DNA from: Deltaproteobacteria bacterium
GTDB lineage: Bacteria > Myxococcota_A > Polyangia > Polyangiales > JADJMO01
Direction: 5' to 3'
NCBI GenBank assembly: GCA_022843175.1
Contig: JALHOE010000009.1
Span: 25,186-89,185 of the forward strand
DNA length: 64,000 bases
Position numbers and translations under genes: made by a program. The number at the start of each line of letters is the position of its first letter. Position 1 is the stretch's first letter. Below are positions 17,269 through 25,859 of the stretch, in pieces. The notes under the pieces are model-generated. The model was not told the DNA's origin, made no database searches, and saw nothing but the letters and a program-made list of their open reading frames with translations.

Positions 17269-18437
17269 CGCGAACGCTCGAACGTATAGGTGACGCGACC
17301 GAGCGCGTGCAGCTCGCGCCGCTCGTCGCGTGTGGTCACCGCTTCGATACCGGCGACGAAGTCCCAACCGCGTGGCGCGCGATATGCGAGCGCGAGGAGC
17401 GCCCACGGCCAGAACCGGCCGTCGTCGTGACGGACGGCCTCGATCTCCGTGGCCAACCGAACCGACGCGCCGAGCGGAATGCCGAGGAGCGCGCGCGCGC
17501 CCGTCCACCGCGCGCTGCCGACGTACTGTCTGCGAAGCTCGACGCCGAGGGTGCCGAGCGCGTCGTCGTCGAGAGCAAGGGTCGCGCGCGCGGTGGCGAA
17601 CCCGCCGAGATCACGTCCCATCGCGATGCCGCCGCCGGTGCCGAGAAGATCGAGCCGTGGCGCGATCTTGTAGCGGACCGTGCCGCCGAACGTGGTGCTG
17701 GGGATGTCGCCAAGGACCGTGAACACCGAGGTGGACGGCAGGATGCGCGAGGGCGAGCGGTGGGTGAGAAAGCCCTCGGCGCGGACGTCGCCCGAGTGCG
17801 CACCGATGGAGAACAACGCGTCGCTCACGCCGCGGGTGACGAGATCGACGGCGAGGCGGCTCGCGATGTCGACGCTCTTGCTCGGCGAGATCGCCAGGTC
17901 CGGTCCGACCTCTTGATCCGCGATGCGACCGTCGCGCCGCTGCATGATGTACGAGACGCCAAGGACCGCGAACGACCCAATGGGCTGGCCGACGCGACCG
18001 CCGAAGGCGCTGTCGAACATGCGCGAGCCGAGCCGCGGTGCGACCGGTGCACCCCCGAACAGCTCGAGGGTCGTGCCGAACGGGGCGCGGCCGAGCGCGC
18101 GGACGCCGTCGAGGTGTAGCGGCCGGATCGCGCCCGATGCGAAGACAAACCTCCCGAGCCGCACTTCGCCCGCGCTGCTGCGAAGCCGCACCGTCAGGGT
18201 CTGGACATCGCCCGTGACCTCGGGAGAATGGCGCGCACCGACCCATGCGACGGTCTCGACATCGATCCAGGGCTTCAGGCGGTCTTCGCCGCGAAGCACG
18301 AGCAGCCCGACGGGCGAGCGTGTTTGCACGAACGCATCGCCGCGGAGGCGGAGTGGGTCCGCGCTCGCCGATGCCGGCATGAGAAGTGCGAAGCCGATGG
18401 CGAGGGCGCTTTGAAACACTTTCCAATCGACGAGCAC
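17265..18437 (-). CDS. Outer-membrane beta-barrel (porin of the cytochrome conduit)
   Basis: A protein of about 390 residues with a signal peptide ('FQSALAIGFALLMPASASA') followed by alternating hydrophobic/polar strands with Gly turns. It ends in 'LGRVTYTFERSR', an aromatic-rich final strand typical of outer-membrane barrels. No haem site is present. The start is uncertain: a GTG at 18437 (or 18419) gives a proper signal, whereas the in-frame extension to 19082 is antisense to the NapC-like gene and not credible. Its stop overlaps the 13-heme cytochrome start. The order barrel, cytochrome, cytochrome matches porin-cytochrome complexes that insulate haem wires through the outer membrane. Barrel size is similar to known Pcc porins, but sequence identity cannot be judged here. 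Confidence 0.8.
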   Translation of the reverse strand: MLVDWKVFQSALAIGFALLMPASASADPLRLRGDAFVQTRSPVGLLVLRGEDRLKPWIDVETVAWVGARHSPEVTGDVQTLTVRLRSSAGEVRLGRFVFASGAIRPLHLDGVRALGRAPFGTTLELFGGAPVAPRLGSRMFDSAFGGRVGQPIGSFAVLGVSYIMQRRDGRIADQEVGPDLAISPSKSVDIASRLAVDLVTRGVSDALFSIGAHSGDVRAEGFLTHRSPSRILPSTSVFTVLGDIPSTTFGGTVRYKIAPRLDLLGTGGGIAMGRDLGGFATARATLALDDDALGTLGVELRRQYVGSARWTGARALLGIPLGASVRLATEIEAVRHDDGRFWPWALLALAYRAPRGWDFVAGIEAVTTRDERRELHALGRVTYTFERSR

Positions 18438-19049
18438 AACCTTCTGTCGGTGGCCGCCGTGGTGTGCGCCGCGCTCGCCGCCGCCATCCTCGTTGTGTAC
18501 CTGGTGCGGCGGCCGCCGCGGGAGCATCGAGCGACCAAGCTGTGGTTGCTGATGGGCCTCGGCGTGCTGCCGATCGCCGCCGCGACGTCCGCCAACGTGC
18601 AGGGATACAAGGCGACGCAGCATCGAGCGTTTTGCGGATCGTGTCACGTAATGGTCCCGCATGCCTCCGACTCGGACGACCCCAAGAGCAACTCGCTTGC
18701 CGCCGTCCACGCGCGCAATCCCTACTTCGGCAAGGACAACTGCTACACCTGCCACGCGGACTACGGGATGTTCGGCACGTTCTTCAGCAAGCTCGGGGGC
18801 ATGCGCCACGTGTGGTTCTATGCGACCGAGTTCCGCACGATGAGCCTCGAGGAAGCCAAGCACAAGATCCACTTGGTGAAGCCCTACCCCAATGCGAACT
18901 GCATGCAATGCCACACCACGACGGCCCCGGGGTGGAACAAGCTGCCCGACCACGCGAGCGCGAAAGACGCTGTGATCGCAGAGAAAGTCGGCTGTTCGAG
19001 CAAGGGCTGTCACGGCGTCGCGCATCCGCTGACCAAGGAGACGAAATGA
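18411..19049 (+). CDS. NapC/NrfH-type membrane-anchored tetraheme cytochrome
   Basis: A protein of about 212 residues with hydrophobic segments near the N-terminus ('LLSVAAVVCAALAAAILVV', then 'LWLLMGLGVLPIAAA'). They are followed by haem sites 'CGSCHVM', 'CYTCH', 'CMQCH' and a longer 'CSSKGCH'. The first site with Met two residues after His is the hallmark of NapC/NrfH/CymA quinol oxidases. It would take electrons from membrane quinol and pass them to periplasmic cytochromes. No ATG precedes the first helix; a TTG at 18411 with GAGGG upstream is the best start. That start lies inside the divergent barrel gene's start region, so the two coding regions would overlap by up to ~27 bp. It is followed by a 2-TM gene with ATGA overlap. 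Confidence 0.87.
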   Translation: MKHFPIDEHNLLSVAAVVCAALAAAILVVYLVRRPPREHRATKLWLLMGLGVLPIAAATSANVQGYKATQHRAFCGSCHVMVPHASDSDDPKSNSLAAVHARNPYFGKDNCYTCHADYGMFGTFFSKLGGMRHVWFYATEFRTMSLEEAKHKIHLVKPYPNANCMQCHTTTAPGWNKLPDHASAKDAVIAEKVGCSSKGCHGVAHPLTKETK

Positions 19050-19252
19050 GCACGCGTCGCGAGAAAGTGCTCCGAATCGCAAGCGTATTGGCGCTCATCG
19101 GGCTCGCGCTGATGGTTTGGTCAGTGCTCTCGCCAACGCCGCTGCCGGTGCTGGTCGGGCTGTCCATCGGCCAGGCCATCGGCACGCTGTCTTTCGTTCT
19201 CTTCCTCGGTGTGGTCGCCGCCGACCTCGGGCTGAAGCAGAAGTTGCGTTAG
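19046..19252 (+). CDS. Small two-helix membrane protein
   Basis: A 68-residue protein whose ATG overlaps the NapC-like stop (ATGA). Two hydrophobic helices are seen ('VLALIGLALMVWSVL' and 'GTLSFVLFLGVVAADL'), separated by a Pro/Gly loop, with a basic N-terminus and tail. No haem or metal motif is present. Its coupling suggests it stabilises or localises the tetraheme quinol oxidase, which is an inference from context only. I do not recognise a named family. Confidence 0.75.
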   Translation: MSTRREKVLRIASVLALIGLALMVWSVLSPTPLPVLVGLSIGQAIGTLSFVLFLGVVAADLGLKQKLR

Positions 19253-19301
19253 CGTGCGCACTGCCGGCGCAGATTCTGCGGGCGGAGGCTCGCTCGAACC
19301 G

Positions 19302-19778
19302 TCAGTGCGCCGGTTCGAGCGCGAGCTCCACCGCGACGCGGTGACGGAGCGCCCGGTCGGGCGCGATTGCGAACGCGTCGCGCACCACGGTGTCCGCCGC
19401 CGATGCCTCGAGCGCGAGTCCGATCGTGCCCGAGAGGTCGCGCACGTAGCGGCGGATGGGCGGTGCAGGCGCGTCCAGAAGATGCGCCCGAACCACAACG
19501 TCGAAGTGTTCGAGCGCCCCCTTCTGCTCGCAGGCGACGAGGCCGGCGATCACGGACCGCCACCACGCCTCGGAGCCCGCAGCGTGATCGGACACCGCCT
19601 CCGGACATCTCGCCGACAGGCTCGGACCGATCTCGAACGCGGTTCGAGACGCCTGCAAGCCGAGCCACCAGGCGTGGTGGTGCGTCTCTGGAGCTGGTGA
19701 GGTGACAGGCGTTGGAGGCGCGTTCGCGGCGCACCCGAGAGCGAGCGACGCGGCGAGAAGCAAAACGTACTTCGTCAT
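19302..19778 (-). CDS. Lipoprotein of the local 'ETHHxAWWLG' paralogue family
   Basis: A 158-residue protein starting 'MTKYVLLLAASLALGC', a lipoprotein signal with lipobox at 'LALGC'. Mature sequence blocks 'ETHHHAWWLGLQASRTAF', 'ARCPEAVSDH', 'SEAWWRSVIAGLVACEQ', 'RRYVRDLSGTIGLAL' and the ending 'VAVELALEPAH' match the lipoprotein at 10504-10989 along its whole length. CGAGGA precedes the ATG. Here it is tail-to-tail with the conduit's small membrane gene and head-to-head with the second MurF-like gene. The function of the family is unknown; conserved His-His and Trp-Trp suggest a binding surface. Confidence 0.78.
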   Translation of the reverse strand: MTKYVLLLAASLALGCAANAPPTPVTSPAPETHHHAWWLGLQASRTAFEIGPSLSARCPEAVSDHAAGSEAWWRSVIAGLVACEQKGALEHFDVVVRAHLLDAPAPPIRRYVRDLSGTIGLALEASAADTVVRDAFAIAPDRALRHRVAVELALEPAH

Positions 19779-20029
19779 TCCTCGCCTCTTTCCAAGCGAC
19801 GTGCCAGGTCGCTTCTCGATGGCGGCGGCCTTCTTCGAGCGCCGGTTCGCGCGACGACAGCCCCAGCTGCCAGTCTTCACGGTGTGGTTTCGGCCCGCGT
19901 CGGCACCGACGGCCGTGGCAGTACGCGACAGCGTGGCGCCCCGCCACGCCGCCTACGGCCGGTCCCTCTGACCGCGACACGCGAAGGCGTGAATCCGCGA
20001 ATGGCACGAACTTCGCTCAACGGCTCCGC

Positions 20030-21208
20030 ATGGCTGCAGATGACCTCTTCACGCTCGCCGCCCACCATCGCCGCGCCTGGGCCACGACTCCCTCGCCCTT
20101 CTCACGTGACGTGGTCGCGATCACGGGTACCTCGGGCAAGTCAACGACGCGACGCCTGCTTGCAGCGCTGCTTCGCGCAGCGACGGGCGCCGAGATCCTC
20201 GAGAACCGCGGCGACCAGACTTCAGCGCGCGACCTCGCCCGGTGTCTCCTCGCACTGCGGCCCTCGACCGCCGCCTGCGTGCTCGAGGTCTCTGCGCGCC
20301 GCCGGGGCGACCTCGCGCGCCTCGCGTCGATGATTGCCCCCGACTTCGGCGCACTCACGCTCGTGGACATCGCGCACAGCGACGCGCTCGGCTCGATCGA
20401 CCACATCGAGCACGAGAAGGGCGACCTGCTCCGCAACAGCAGGACGGCCTCGGTCAACGCCGACGACCCGCGGTCGCTTCGTCAGCAGATGACCGCACCG
20501 CGCGCGGGCGTAACGTGGGGATTCTCCCCTTCGGCGGATTACCGGGTGATGTTCCGCGCCTCGCGTGGCCTTGCCGGGTCAACGGTCAGCATCGCGCGAC
20601 CGCGCGACGTGCCCCTCACCCTTGATGCGCCCGTCTTTGGCGAGGCGGGAGCCCGCGCGGTGGCGGCCGCCGTCGCACTTGCCGAGCAGGCGCTCGGCTC
20701 GCCGCTGGATCTCCGCGTCGCGCAGAAAGCGATGGCCTACATCGGTGAGGAGACCGCGCGATTCTTTCCGCGGCGTCTCGCCGACGGCACCGTGCTCCTC
20801 GCCGACGCCGCCGACGCGACGCCCACCTCCATGCGCTCGGCCATCGAAATCGCGCGCGAGCTCGCCGACCACGAATCGCGGCGCCTGATTGTCGTCGCCG
20901 GCGCGATGAGCGCGCTCGGTCGTGCATCGCTCGGGGCTCATACGGCCGTGGGCGTTGCCTGCGCGCGAGTCGAGGCCGACGCGGTCCTGGTTTGCGGGCG
21001 AGAAGCTTCGCCGATCGGCATCGCCACCCTGGCACACGGGATCCCGACCCACTTCGCCCGCGATCGCTACCTCGCGGGAAACGCCCTCATCGACCTCGTG
21101 CGGCCCGGCGACTTCGTGTTGCTCGCGGGCGGGCATGACGCACCGATGAAGTTCCTCGGCGACGTCGTCGCGCGCGCTGGCCGGGGCGCTGCCGCCCGCG
21201 CGGCATGA
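20030..21208 (+). CDS. MurF-like Mur ligase family protein, lacking the N-terminal domain
   Basis: A 392-residue protein containing the Mur ligase central ATPase domain ('VVAITGTSGKSTTRRLLAAL') and C-terminal domain, but not the usual N-terminal UDP-substrate domain. Diagnostic segments are 'EHEKGDLLRNS', 'WGFSPSADYR' and 'LADAADATPTSMRSA', all shared with the paralogue at 6175-7686. The ATG at 20030 is chosen because upstream in-frame sequence is Arg/Ser-rich and unlike the family; no strong ribosome site precedes it. Without the substrate-binding domain it may act on a smaller substrate than UDP-MurNAc peptides or with the paralogue as partner. The reaction is unknown. Confidence 0.78.
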   Translation: MAADDLFTLAAHHRRAWATTPSPFSRDVVAITGTSGKSTTRRLLAALLRAATGAEILENRGDQTSARDLARCLLALRPSTAACVLEVSARRRGDLARLASMIAPDFGALTLVDIAHSDALGSIDHIEHEKGDLLRNSRTASVNADDPRSLRQQMTAPRAGVTWGFSPSADYRVMFRASRGLAGSTVSIARPRDVPLTLDAPVFGEAGARAVAAAVALAEQALGSPLDLRVAQKAMAYIGEETARFFPRRLADGTVLLADAADATPTSMRSAIEIARELADHESRRLIVVAGAMSALGRASLGAHTAVGVACARVEADAVLVCGREASPIGIATLAHGIPTHFARDRYLAGNALIDLVRPGDFVLLAGGHDAPMKFLGDVVARAGRGAAARAA

Positions 21209-21217
21209 TTCCCGGCT

Positions 21218-21565
21218 TCACTCGAGAGCGGCGCAGCTCGAGACGGCTGCCTCGTCCCGTGAGAAGGCGGTCGATTGCCGCTCACACTCGGCGCTCGTCA
21301 TCTTGCAGCTCGCGCGGTGGACGCCGTCCTTGCCCTCGAACGTGAAGCAATACGCGGATTCCAACGGCTTGCACGTCACCCCCGGCGCGTTCGAGACAAG
21401 CGCATCGCACTCGGATCGCTGCCGCACGCAAACGCTCTCTGCCGTGCGCGGCGCGGCGCAGAACCAGCCGCGCCCCGGCGGAACCGCGATGGCGCTCGCC
21501 TCGCGCGGGCGACACGCCGCGACCGAAACGAAAACGACAGCCGCAAGCACTCGAGTGATGTTCAT
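21218..21565 (-). CDS. Small Cys-containing lipoprotein, function unknown
   Basis: A 115-residue protein from the ATG at 21565 with GAGGCGAG upstream. The signal 'ITRVLAAVVFVSVAAC' ends in a lipobox. The mature part holds several Cys residues in patterns such as 'WFCAAPRTAESVCVRQRSEC' and 'ESAYCFTFEGKDG', consistent with disulfide-bonded structure in the periplasm. It converges on the second MurF-like gene with 9 bp between stops. No named family is recognised. A frame extending to 21937 is not credible because it is Arg-rich. Confidence 0.7.
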   Translation of the reverse strand: MNITRVLAAVVFVSVAACRPREASAIAVPPGRGWFCAAPRTAESVCVRQRSECDALVSNAPGVTCKPLESAYCFTFEGKDGVHRASCKMTSAECERQSTAFSRDEAAVSSCAALE

Positions 21566-21711
21566 TGCTCGCCTCATCTCCGTGAGATCAAGTTCGTCCC
21601 TGCGACGGGCCATGCGATGGCCGCGCCACCGAGCGCGAAGCGCCGTCCTCGAGTAGCCGCGAGCCGTCACGCCCGAAGGGTACCGCCGCGCGGGTGCGCG
21701 CGGACGAGAAA

Positions 21712-22755
21712 CTACAAGCGCGCAACGAGCGTCAGCGTGCCGATGCTGATGACGCGGCGGGCCTCGGGCTCCCCCGGGCCGCGTACGCCATCTACCGCAC
21801 GCGCGACTTCCGCGAGCACACGTAGTCCGGTCGCAATCGGCACGCCGAGGACGACTCCGACGGTATCGCGAGCATTGCGCGCGAGAGCCACGTTCGGACT
21901 GTAGTGATCGAATCGGACGCCGAGCACCGCGCCCCAACCGATTGGCTGTTCGACGCGAACGAAGAAGCCTCGCTGCAGCTGCGGATCCTCGCTCGCAGCA
22001 GCGACCGCATAGCGGACGCCTCGATCGAGGTTGCTCGCGACGGTCAGCTCAGTCGAAAGGCTCGTCGGCGGCAGCGCGCGCGACCATCGAAGACGCAACG
22101 CCGCCTCCATGCGAAAGGCCCATCGCTCGAGCGGGCGGTTCACGACGCGCTCGTCATGCCCGTAGTAGGCACCCAAGCCGAATTGCGCGGGCCCGAAGTC
22201 GTGACGCGCGCGCAGCACGACGTCCTTGTACCGGTCCGAAGAGGGTACGACGGCGAACGACGGCTCCCCCTGAACGACACCGTTCACGACCGCGACATCG
22301 AGAGTGCTGCGGAAGGCTTGAAGGCGTAGCCATGCGCCGGTATCGCGCTCGCTCGGAAACCAGTTGCGCGACGCCCAGCTGCGCTCGACGAACGGGCGTT
22401 CGCCCGAGGACTCGAGGAGCTCCGCGCTCAGCGGCACCTTGAAGATGCCTGCGATCAGCTCGAGTGCGACGTTCTTGCCGAGACTCGCTTTGTACGCGAC
22501 GGTCGTGTCTCTAGCGATAGTTCCCGTCCCTTCGGCCGGGCCGCCGGTCGGGAACGGATCGAGCTCGAAGACGAACCGCACGGAGCTCGTCGGAGTGAAG
22601 GTGAGCTTCGGCCGCGCGCGACGGATCCGAAAGGCCGCGCCCTCCTCGGCCCACACGAGCTGCGGCTGCATATAGCCGGAGATGCGGACCGGATCGTCGT
22701 TGGCCGAAGTGGTGGCGGCCAGGATCAGCGTCGCAAGCACGCGGACCTCGCCCAC
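21712..22755 (-). CDS. Porin-like outer-membrane beta-barrel protein
   Basis: A protein of about 347 residues with a short signal peptide ('LATLILAATTSA') and a barrel related to the phosphate-selective porin O/P group. Strand-like features include 'ISGYMQPQLVWAEEGAAFRIRRARPKL', typical of the first strands of that family (a filtering 'RRAR' stretch), 'VRFDHYSPN' and a final 'ISIGTLTLVARL'. Start options are the GTG at 22755 or a GTG a few codons later; neither has a convincing ribosome site. It is divergent from the NtrC-type regulator gene, which could control it. The solute is not predictable. Confidence 0.75.
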   Translation of the reverse strand: MGEVRVLATLILAATTSANDDPVRISGYMQPQLVWAEEGAAFRIRRARPKLTFTPTSSVRFVFELDPFPTGGPAEGTGTIARDTTVAYKASLGKNVALELIAGIFKVPLSAELLESSGERPFVERSWASRNWFPSERDTGAWLRLQAFRSTLDVAVVNGVVQGEPSFAVVPSSDRYKDVVLRARHDFGPAQFGLGAYYGHDERVVNRPLERWAFRMEAALRLRWSRALPPTSLSTELTVASNLDRGVRYAVAAASEDPQLQRGFFVRVEQPIGWGAVLGVRFDHYSPNVALARNARDTVGVVLGVPIATGLRVLAEVARAVDGVRGPGEPEARRVISIGTLTLVARL

Positions 22756-22859
22756 CTGGATTGCTTCATCGCAGCGCGCTCAGCTGCAGCGACCGCGCCA
22801 AGCCGTCTGGTACCCATGCCCTGGTGCCGCGCCATCCGCGACATGGTAGGGCAGCGCTT

Positions 22860-24263
22860 ATGCCGCATCGAGTCGTGGTGCCGCCGTCGGCCTCCATTCT
22901 GCTGATCGAGGACGATCCGGCGCTCAGCGAGTTGCTCGTCGAGGGTCTCGCGCAGCATGGACATCGGGTCGAGGCGGCGGGAGACGGCAACGACGCCCTC
23001 GCCGCCTTCGAGGCTCGCGACTTCGACGTGGTCCTCACCGATCTCAATGTCCACGGCGTCAACGGCCTGGAGATCTGCCGCACGGTCGTCGCCCGCCGTC
23101 CCGACGTGCCGGTGCTGGTCCTCACCGGACACGGCACGCTCGAAACAGCTGTCTCTGCGATCCGCGCGGGCGCATACGATTTCCTCACGAAGCCGATCGA
23201 GATCGACGGGCTGCTCGTGGCGGTCAACCGCGCCCTGCAACATCGCGCCTACCGCGAGGAGATCAAGCGCCTGCGCACCGCGCTCGCAGCGTCCGAGGGC
23301 TTCGACGACCTCGTCGGAGAGAGCGCGCCCATGAAGCGCCTCTACGAGCTGCTTCAGAAGGTGGCGCAGTCCGATGCCTCGACTCTGATTTCGGGCGAGA
23401 GCGGGACGGGCAAGGAGCTTGCCGCGCGCGCGATCCATCAACGCGGACCTCGCAAGGACCGCCCCTTCATCGCGATCAACTGTGCCGCGATGCCCGAGGC
23501 GCTGCTCGAGAGCGAGCTCTTCGGACACGCGCGGGGCGCGTTCACCGACGCAAAGACAGCGAAGGTAGGACTGTTTGTGCAGGCGAACGGGGGGACGCTG
23601 TTCCTCGACGAGGTCGGCGACATGCCGATCTCGCTGCAGCCCAAGCTGTTGCGTGTGCTCCAGGAGCGAAAGGTCCGACCCGTCGGCGGTAGCTCCGAGA
23701 CCCCGATCGACGTGCGCGTAATCTCGGCGACGCATCGCGATCTCGAGGAGGAGGTCGAGGAACGGCGGTTCCGCGAGGACCTGTACTTCCGATTGAACGT
23801 GATCCACGTAGACCTTCCTCCCCTCCGTTCACGCGGCTCCGACGTGCTTCTCCTCGCGCAGAAGTTCCTCGAGCACCACGCGAAGCGCGCCGGGCGGGCC
23901 GTCCTCGGTCTCACGCCGGCCGCAGCGGAGAAGCTCACCGCGTACAGTTGGCCGGGCAACGTGCGTGAGCTGCAGAACTGCATGGAGCGCGCCGTCGCAC
24001 TGACCACGCACGATCGAATCGCCCCCGACGATCTCCCCGCGAAGGTCCTCAATCATCAACCCTCGCATGTGGTCGTCGCCTCGGACGATCCGAGTGAGCT
24101 GCAGTCTCTCGAGGAGGTCGAGCGTCGCTACATCCTCCGCGTCCTCGAAGCTGTCGCAGGCAACAAGGCGGTCGCCGCACGTGTTCTCAAGCTGGACCGC
24201 AAGACCCTCTATCGGAAGCTCGCGCACTACGGCGTTCACCGCTCGGCGTCCGACGACGAGTAG
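22860..24263 (+). CDS. NtrC-family sigma54-dependent response regulator
   Basis: A 467-residue transcriptional activator. The receiver spans ~8-125 ('[14 protein letters not shown]', '[15 protein letters not shown]', 'VLTGHG', 'FLTKP'). The AAA+ domain spans ~145-370 with Walker A '[17 protein letters not shown]', the sigma54-contact loop as 'GAFTDA' rather than GAFTGA, Walker B '[12 protein letters not shown]' and the R-finger region '[12 protein letters not shown]'. A Fis-type HTH closes the protein ('[20 protein letters not shown]'). GAFTDA is a known natural variant, so activity is likely retained. No cognate kinase is adjacent; the kinase at 9116 or one elsewhere may phosphorylate it. 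It is divergent from the porin-like gene. Confidence 0.95.
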   Translation: MPHRVVVPPSASILLIEDDPALSELLVEGLAQHGHRVEAAGDGNDALAAFEARDFDVVLTDLNVHGVNGLEICRTVVARRPDVPVLVLTGHGTLETAVSAIRAGAYDFLTKPIEIDGLLVAVNRALQHRAYREEIKRLRTALAASEGFDDLVGESAPMKRLYELLQKVAQSDASTLISGESGTGKELAARAIHQRGPRKDRPFIAINCAAMPEALLESELFGHARGAFTDAKTAKVGLFVQANGGTLFLDEVGDMPISLQPKLLRVLQERKVRPVGGSSETPIDVRVISATHRDLEEEVEERRFREDLYFRLNVIHVDLPPLRSRGSDVLLLAQKFLEHHAKRAGRAVLGLTPAAAEKLTAYSWPGNVRELQNCMERAVALTTHDRIAPDDLPAKVLNHQPSHVVVASDDPSELQSLEEVERRYILRVLEAVAGNKAVAARVLKLDRKTLYRKLAHYGVHRSASDDE

Positions 24264-24380
24264 ACGCTCTGTGGCGAGACGCCACGGCGTGGTGAAACGC
24301 GTCACGGCCAAAACGAAATTGTCCCGCACTTCCTCGTGGGCATGCGAACTGCTTGTCCAGGCGACCAATCGGAGGTCCGC

Positions 24381-25847
24381 ATGGGAATTTTGGCCGACAA
24401 GAGGGTTCATCGCGTCACGTTGATCGAGGGCGATGGGATTGGTCCCGAGGTAGTGCGCGCGGTTCGGCGCGTGGTCGACGCCGCGGGCGTCGCCGTGCTC
24501 TGGGATGAGCAGATCGCGGGCGGAGCGGCGTTCCGCAAGGGCATCGCCTCCGGCGTGCCCGCAGAGACGCTCCAGTCCATCCGCACCAACCGCGTGGCGC
24601 TCAAGGGACCGTTGGCAACACCTGTCGGCGATGGCGAGAAGAGCGCAAACGTCACGCTGCGCAAGGTCTTCGAGACGTACGCCAACGTCCGACCCGTGCG
24701 CGAATTGGCAGGCGTCGAGACGCCGTTCTCGGGCCGGGGGATCGACCTCGTGATCGTGCGTGAGAACGTCGAAGATCTGTACGCGGGCATCGAGCACCAG
24801 CAGACCGAAGGAGTCGCGCAGTGCCTCAAGCTCATGTCTCGCACCGGTTGCGAGAAGGTGATTCACTACGCGTTCGCGCTCGCGGTCGCGGAGGGACGCA
24901 AGTCGGTTCACTGTGCCACGAAGGCGAACATCATGAAGCTCACCGAGGGCTTGATGAAGAAGACCTTCGAGGAGATCGCGCCTCAGTATCCCGGCATCCG
25001 CGCGCAACACATCATCATCGACAACTGCGCGCACGAGCTCGTACGACGCCCCGAGCAATTCGAGGTCATCGTGACCTCGAACATGAACGGCGACATCGTC
25101 TCCGACCTCGCCTCCGGTCTGACAGGAGGGCTTGGAATTGCCCCGGCCGCGAACGTGGGCGACGGCGTCGCCATCTTCGAAGCCGTGCACGGGACGGCGC
25201 CCGGCATGGCAGGGCTGGACGCGGCCAACCCGGCAGCGCTCCTCCTCTCGGCCGTCATGATGCTGCGTCATCTCGGCGAGCTCGAGGCCGCGGACGCGAT
25301 CGACCACGCGCTGCAGGTCACACTCGCCGAGGGCGCGCGCACAGCCGACATCGCCCGCGGCGACGAGATCCCGATGTCCACGACCGACTTCACGAGTGCC
25401 GTGATCGGCAATCTCGGACGCCGCTCTGCGCAGCGGTCACGTGAGCACCGCCCGCTCGCCCTGCCGCGTCTCGTGCGACGCCCCGGTCAGCCGCGCGGCG
25501 CCACACGGACCATCGGCGTTGATGTCTTTGTGCAATCCGATCTCTCTCCGGCCGCCCTCGGCAAGAGCATCGAGACGCTGATCGCTGGCGCGAGCTTCCG
25601 CTTGCAGATGATCAGCAATCGCGGGACGAAGGTCTATCCCCACGTCGCCGACCTTCCCGACCTGGTCGATCACTTCCGCTGCCGACTCGTCGTCCACGAT
25701 CCGGCGTTCGCTGCCACGGACGCGGAGATCCTCGATCTCGTGCATCGCATCGGGCGCGGTCACGTCTGGATGCACATCGAGAAGTTGCGCGATTACGACG
25801 GGACGCCCGGCTTCACCCGCGCGCAGGGGGAAGACGCCGAACGTTAG
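24381..25847 (+). CDS. icd: Isocitrate dehydrogenase, long Thermus-type form
   Basis: TCA-cycle enzyme converting isocitrate to 2-oxoglutarate and CO2. The 488-residue protein starts at an ATG preceded by GGAGG with 5-base spacing. The family core covers ~1-345: 'LIEGDGIGPEVVRAVRRV', the substrate loop 'GEKSANVTLRKVFETYANVRP', 'ENVEDLYAGIEH', and the metal/nucleotide segment 'IVTSNMNGDIVSDLASGL'. An additional C-terminal region of about 135 residues ('RTIGVDVFVQSDLSPAALG', 'KVYPHVADLPDL') matches the extra domain of Thermus thermophilus ICDH, which is similarly near 496 residues. Coenzyme preference is not assigned. It is apparently a single-gene unit. Confidence 0.93.
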   Translation: MGILADKRVHRVTLIEGDGIGPEVVRAVRRVVDAAGVAVLWDEQIAGGAAFRKGIASGVPAETLQSIRTNRVALKGPLATPVGDGEKSANVTLRKVFETYANVRPVRELAGVETPFSGRGIDLVIVRENVEDLYAGIEHQQTEGVAQCLKLMSRTGCEKVIHYAFALAVAEGRKSVHCATKANIMKLTEGLMKKTFEEIAPQYPGIRAQHIIIDNCAHELVRRPEQFEVIVTSNMNGDIVSDLASGLTGGLGIAPAANVGDGVAIFEAVHGTAPGMAGLDAANPAALLLSAVMMLRHLGELEAADAIDHALQVTLAEGARTADIARGDEIPMSTTDFTSAVIGNLGRRSAQRSREHRPLALPRLVRRPGQPRGATRTIGVDVFVQSDLSPAALGKSIETLIAGASFRLQMISNRGTKVYPHVADLPDLVDHFRCRLVVHDPAFAATDAEILDLVHRIGRGHVWMHIEKLRDYDGTPGFTRAQGEDAER

Positions 25848-25859
25848 TGGAACTGCTCT

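Noticed and set aside
18437..19082. N-terminal extension of the barrel protein to 19082
   Set aside because: It is antisense to the tetraheme cytochrome and would put ~215 residues before the signal peptide.
19990..20030. Sigma54 -24/-12 promoter before the second MurF-like gene
   Set aside because: A TGGCACG is present, but the -12 element reads TCGCT rather than TTGCA, too weak to claim.
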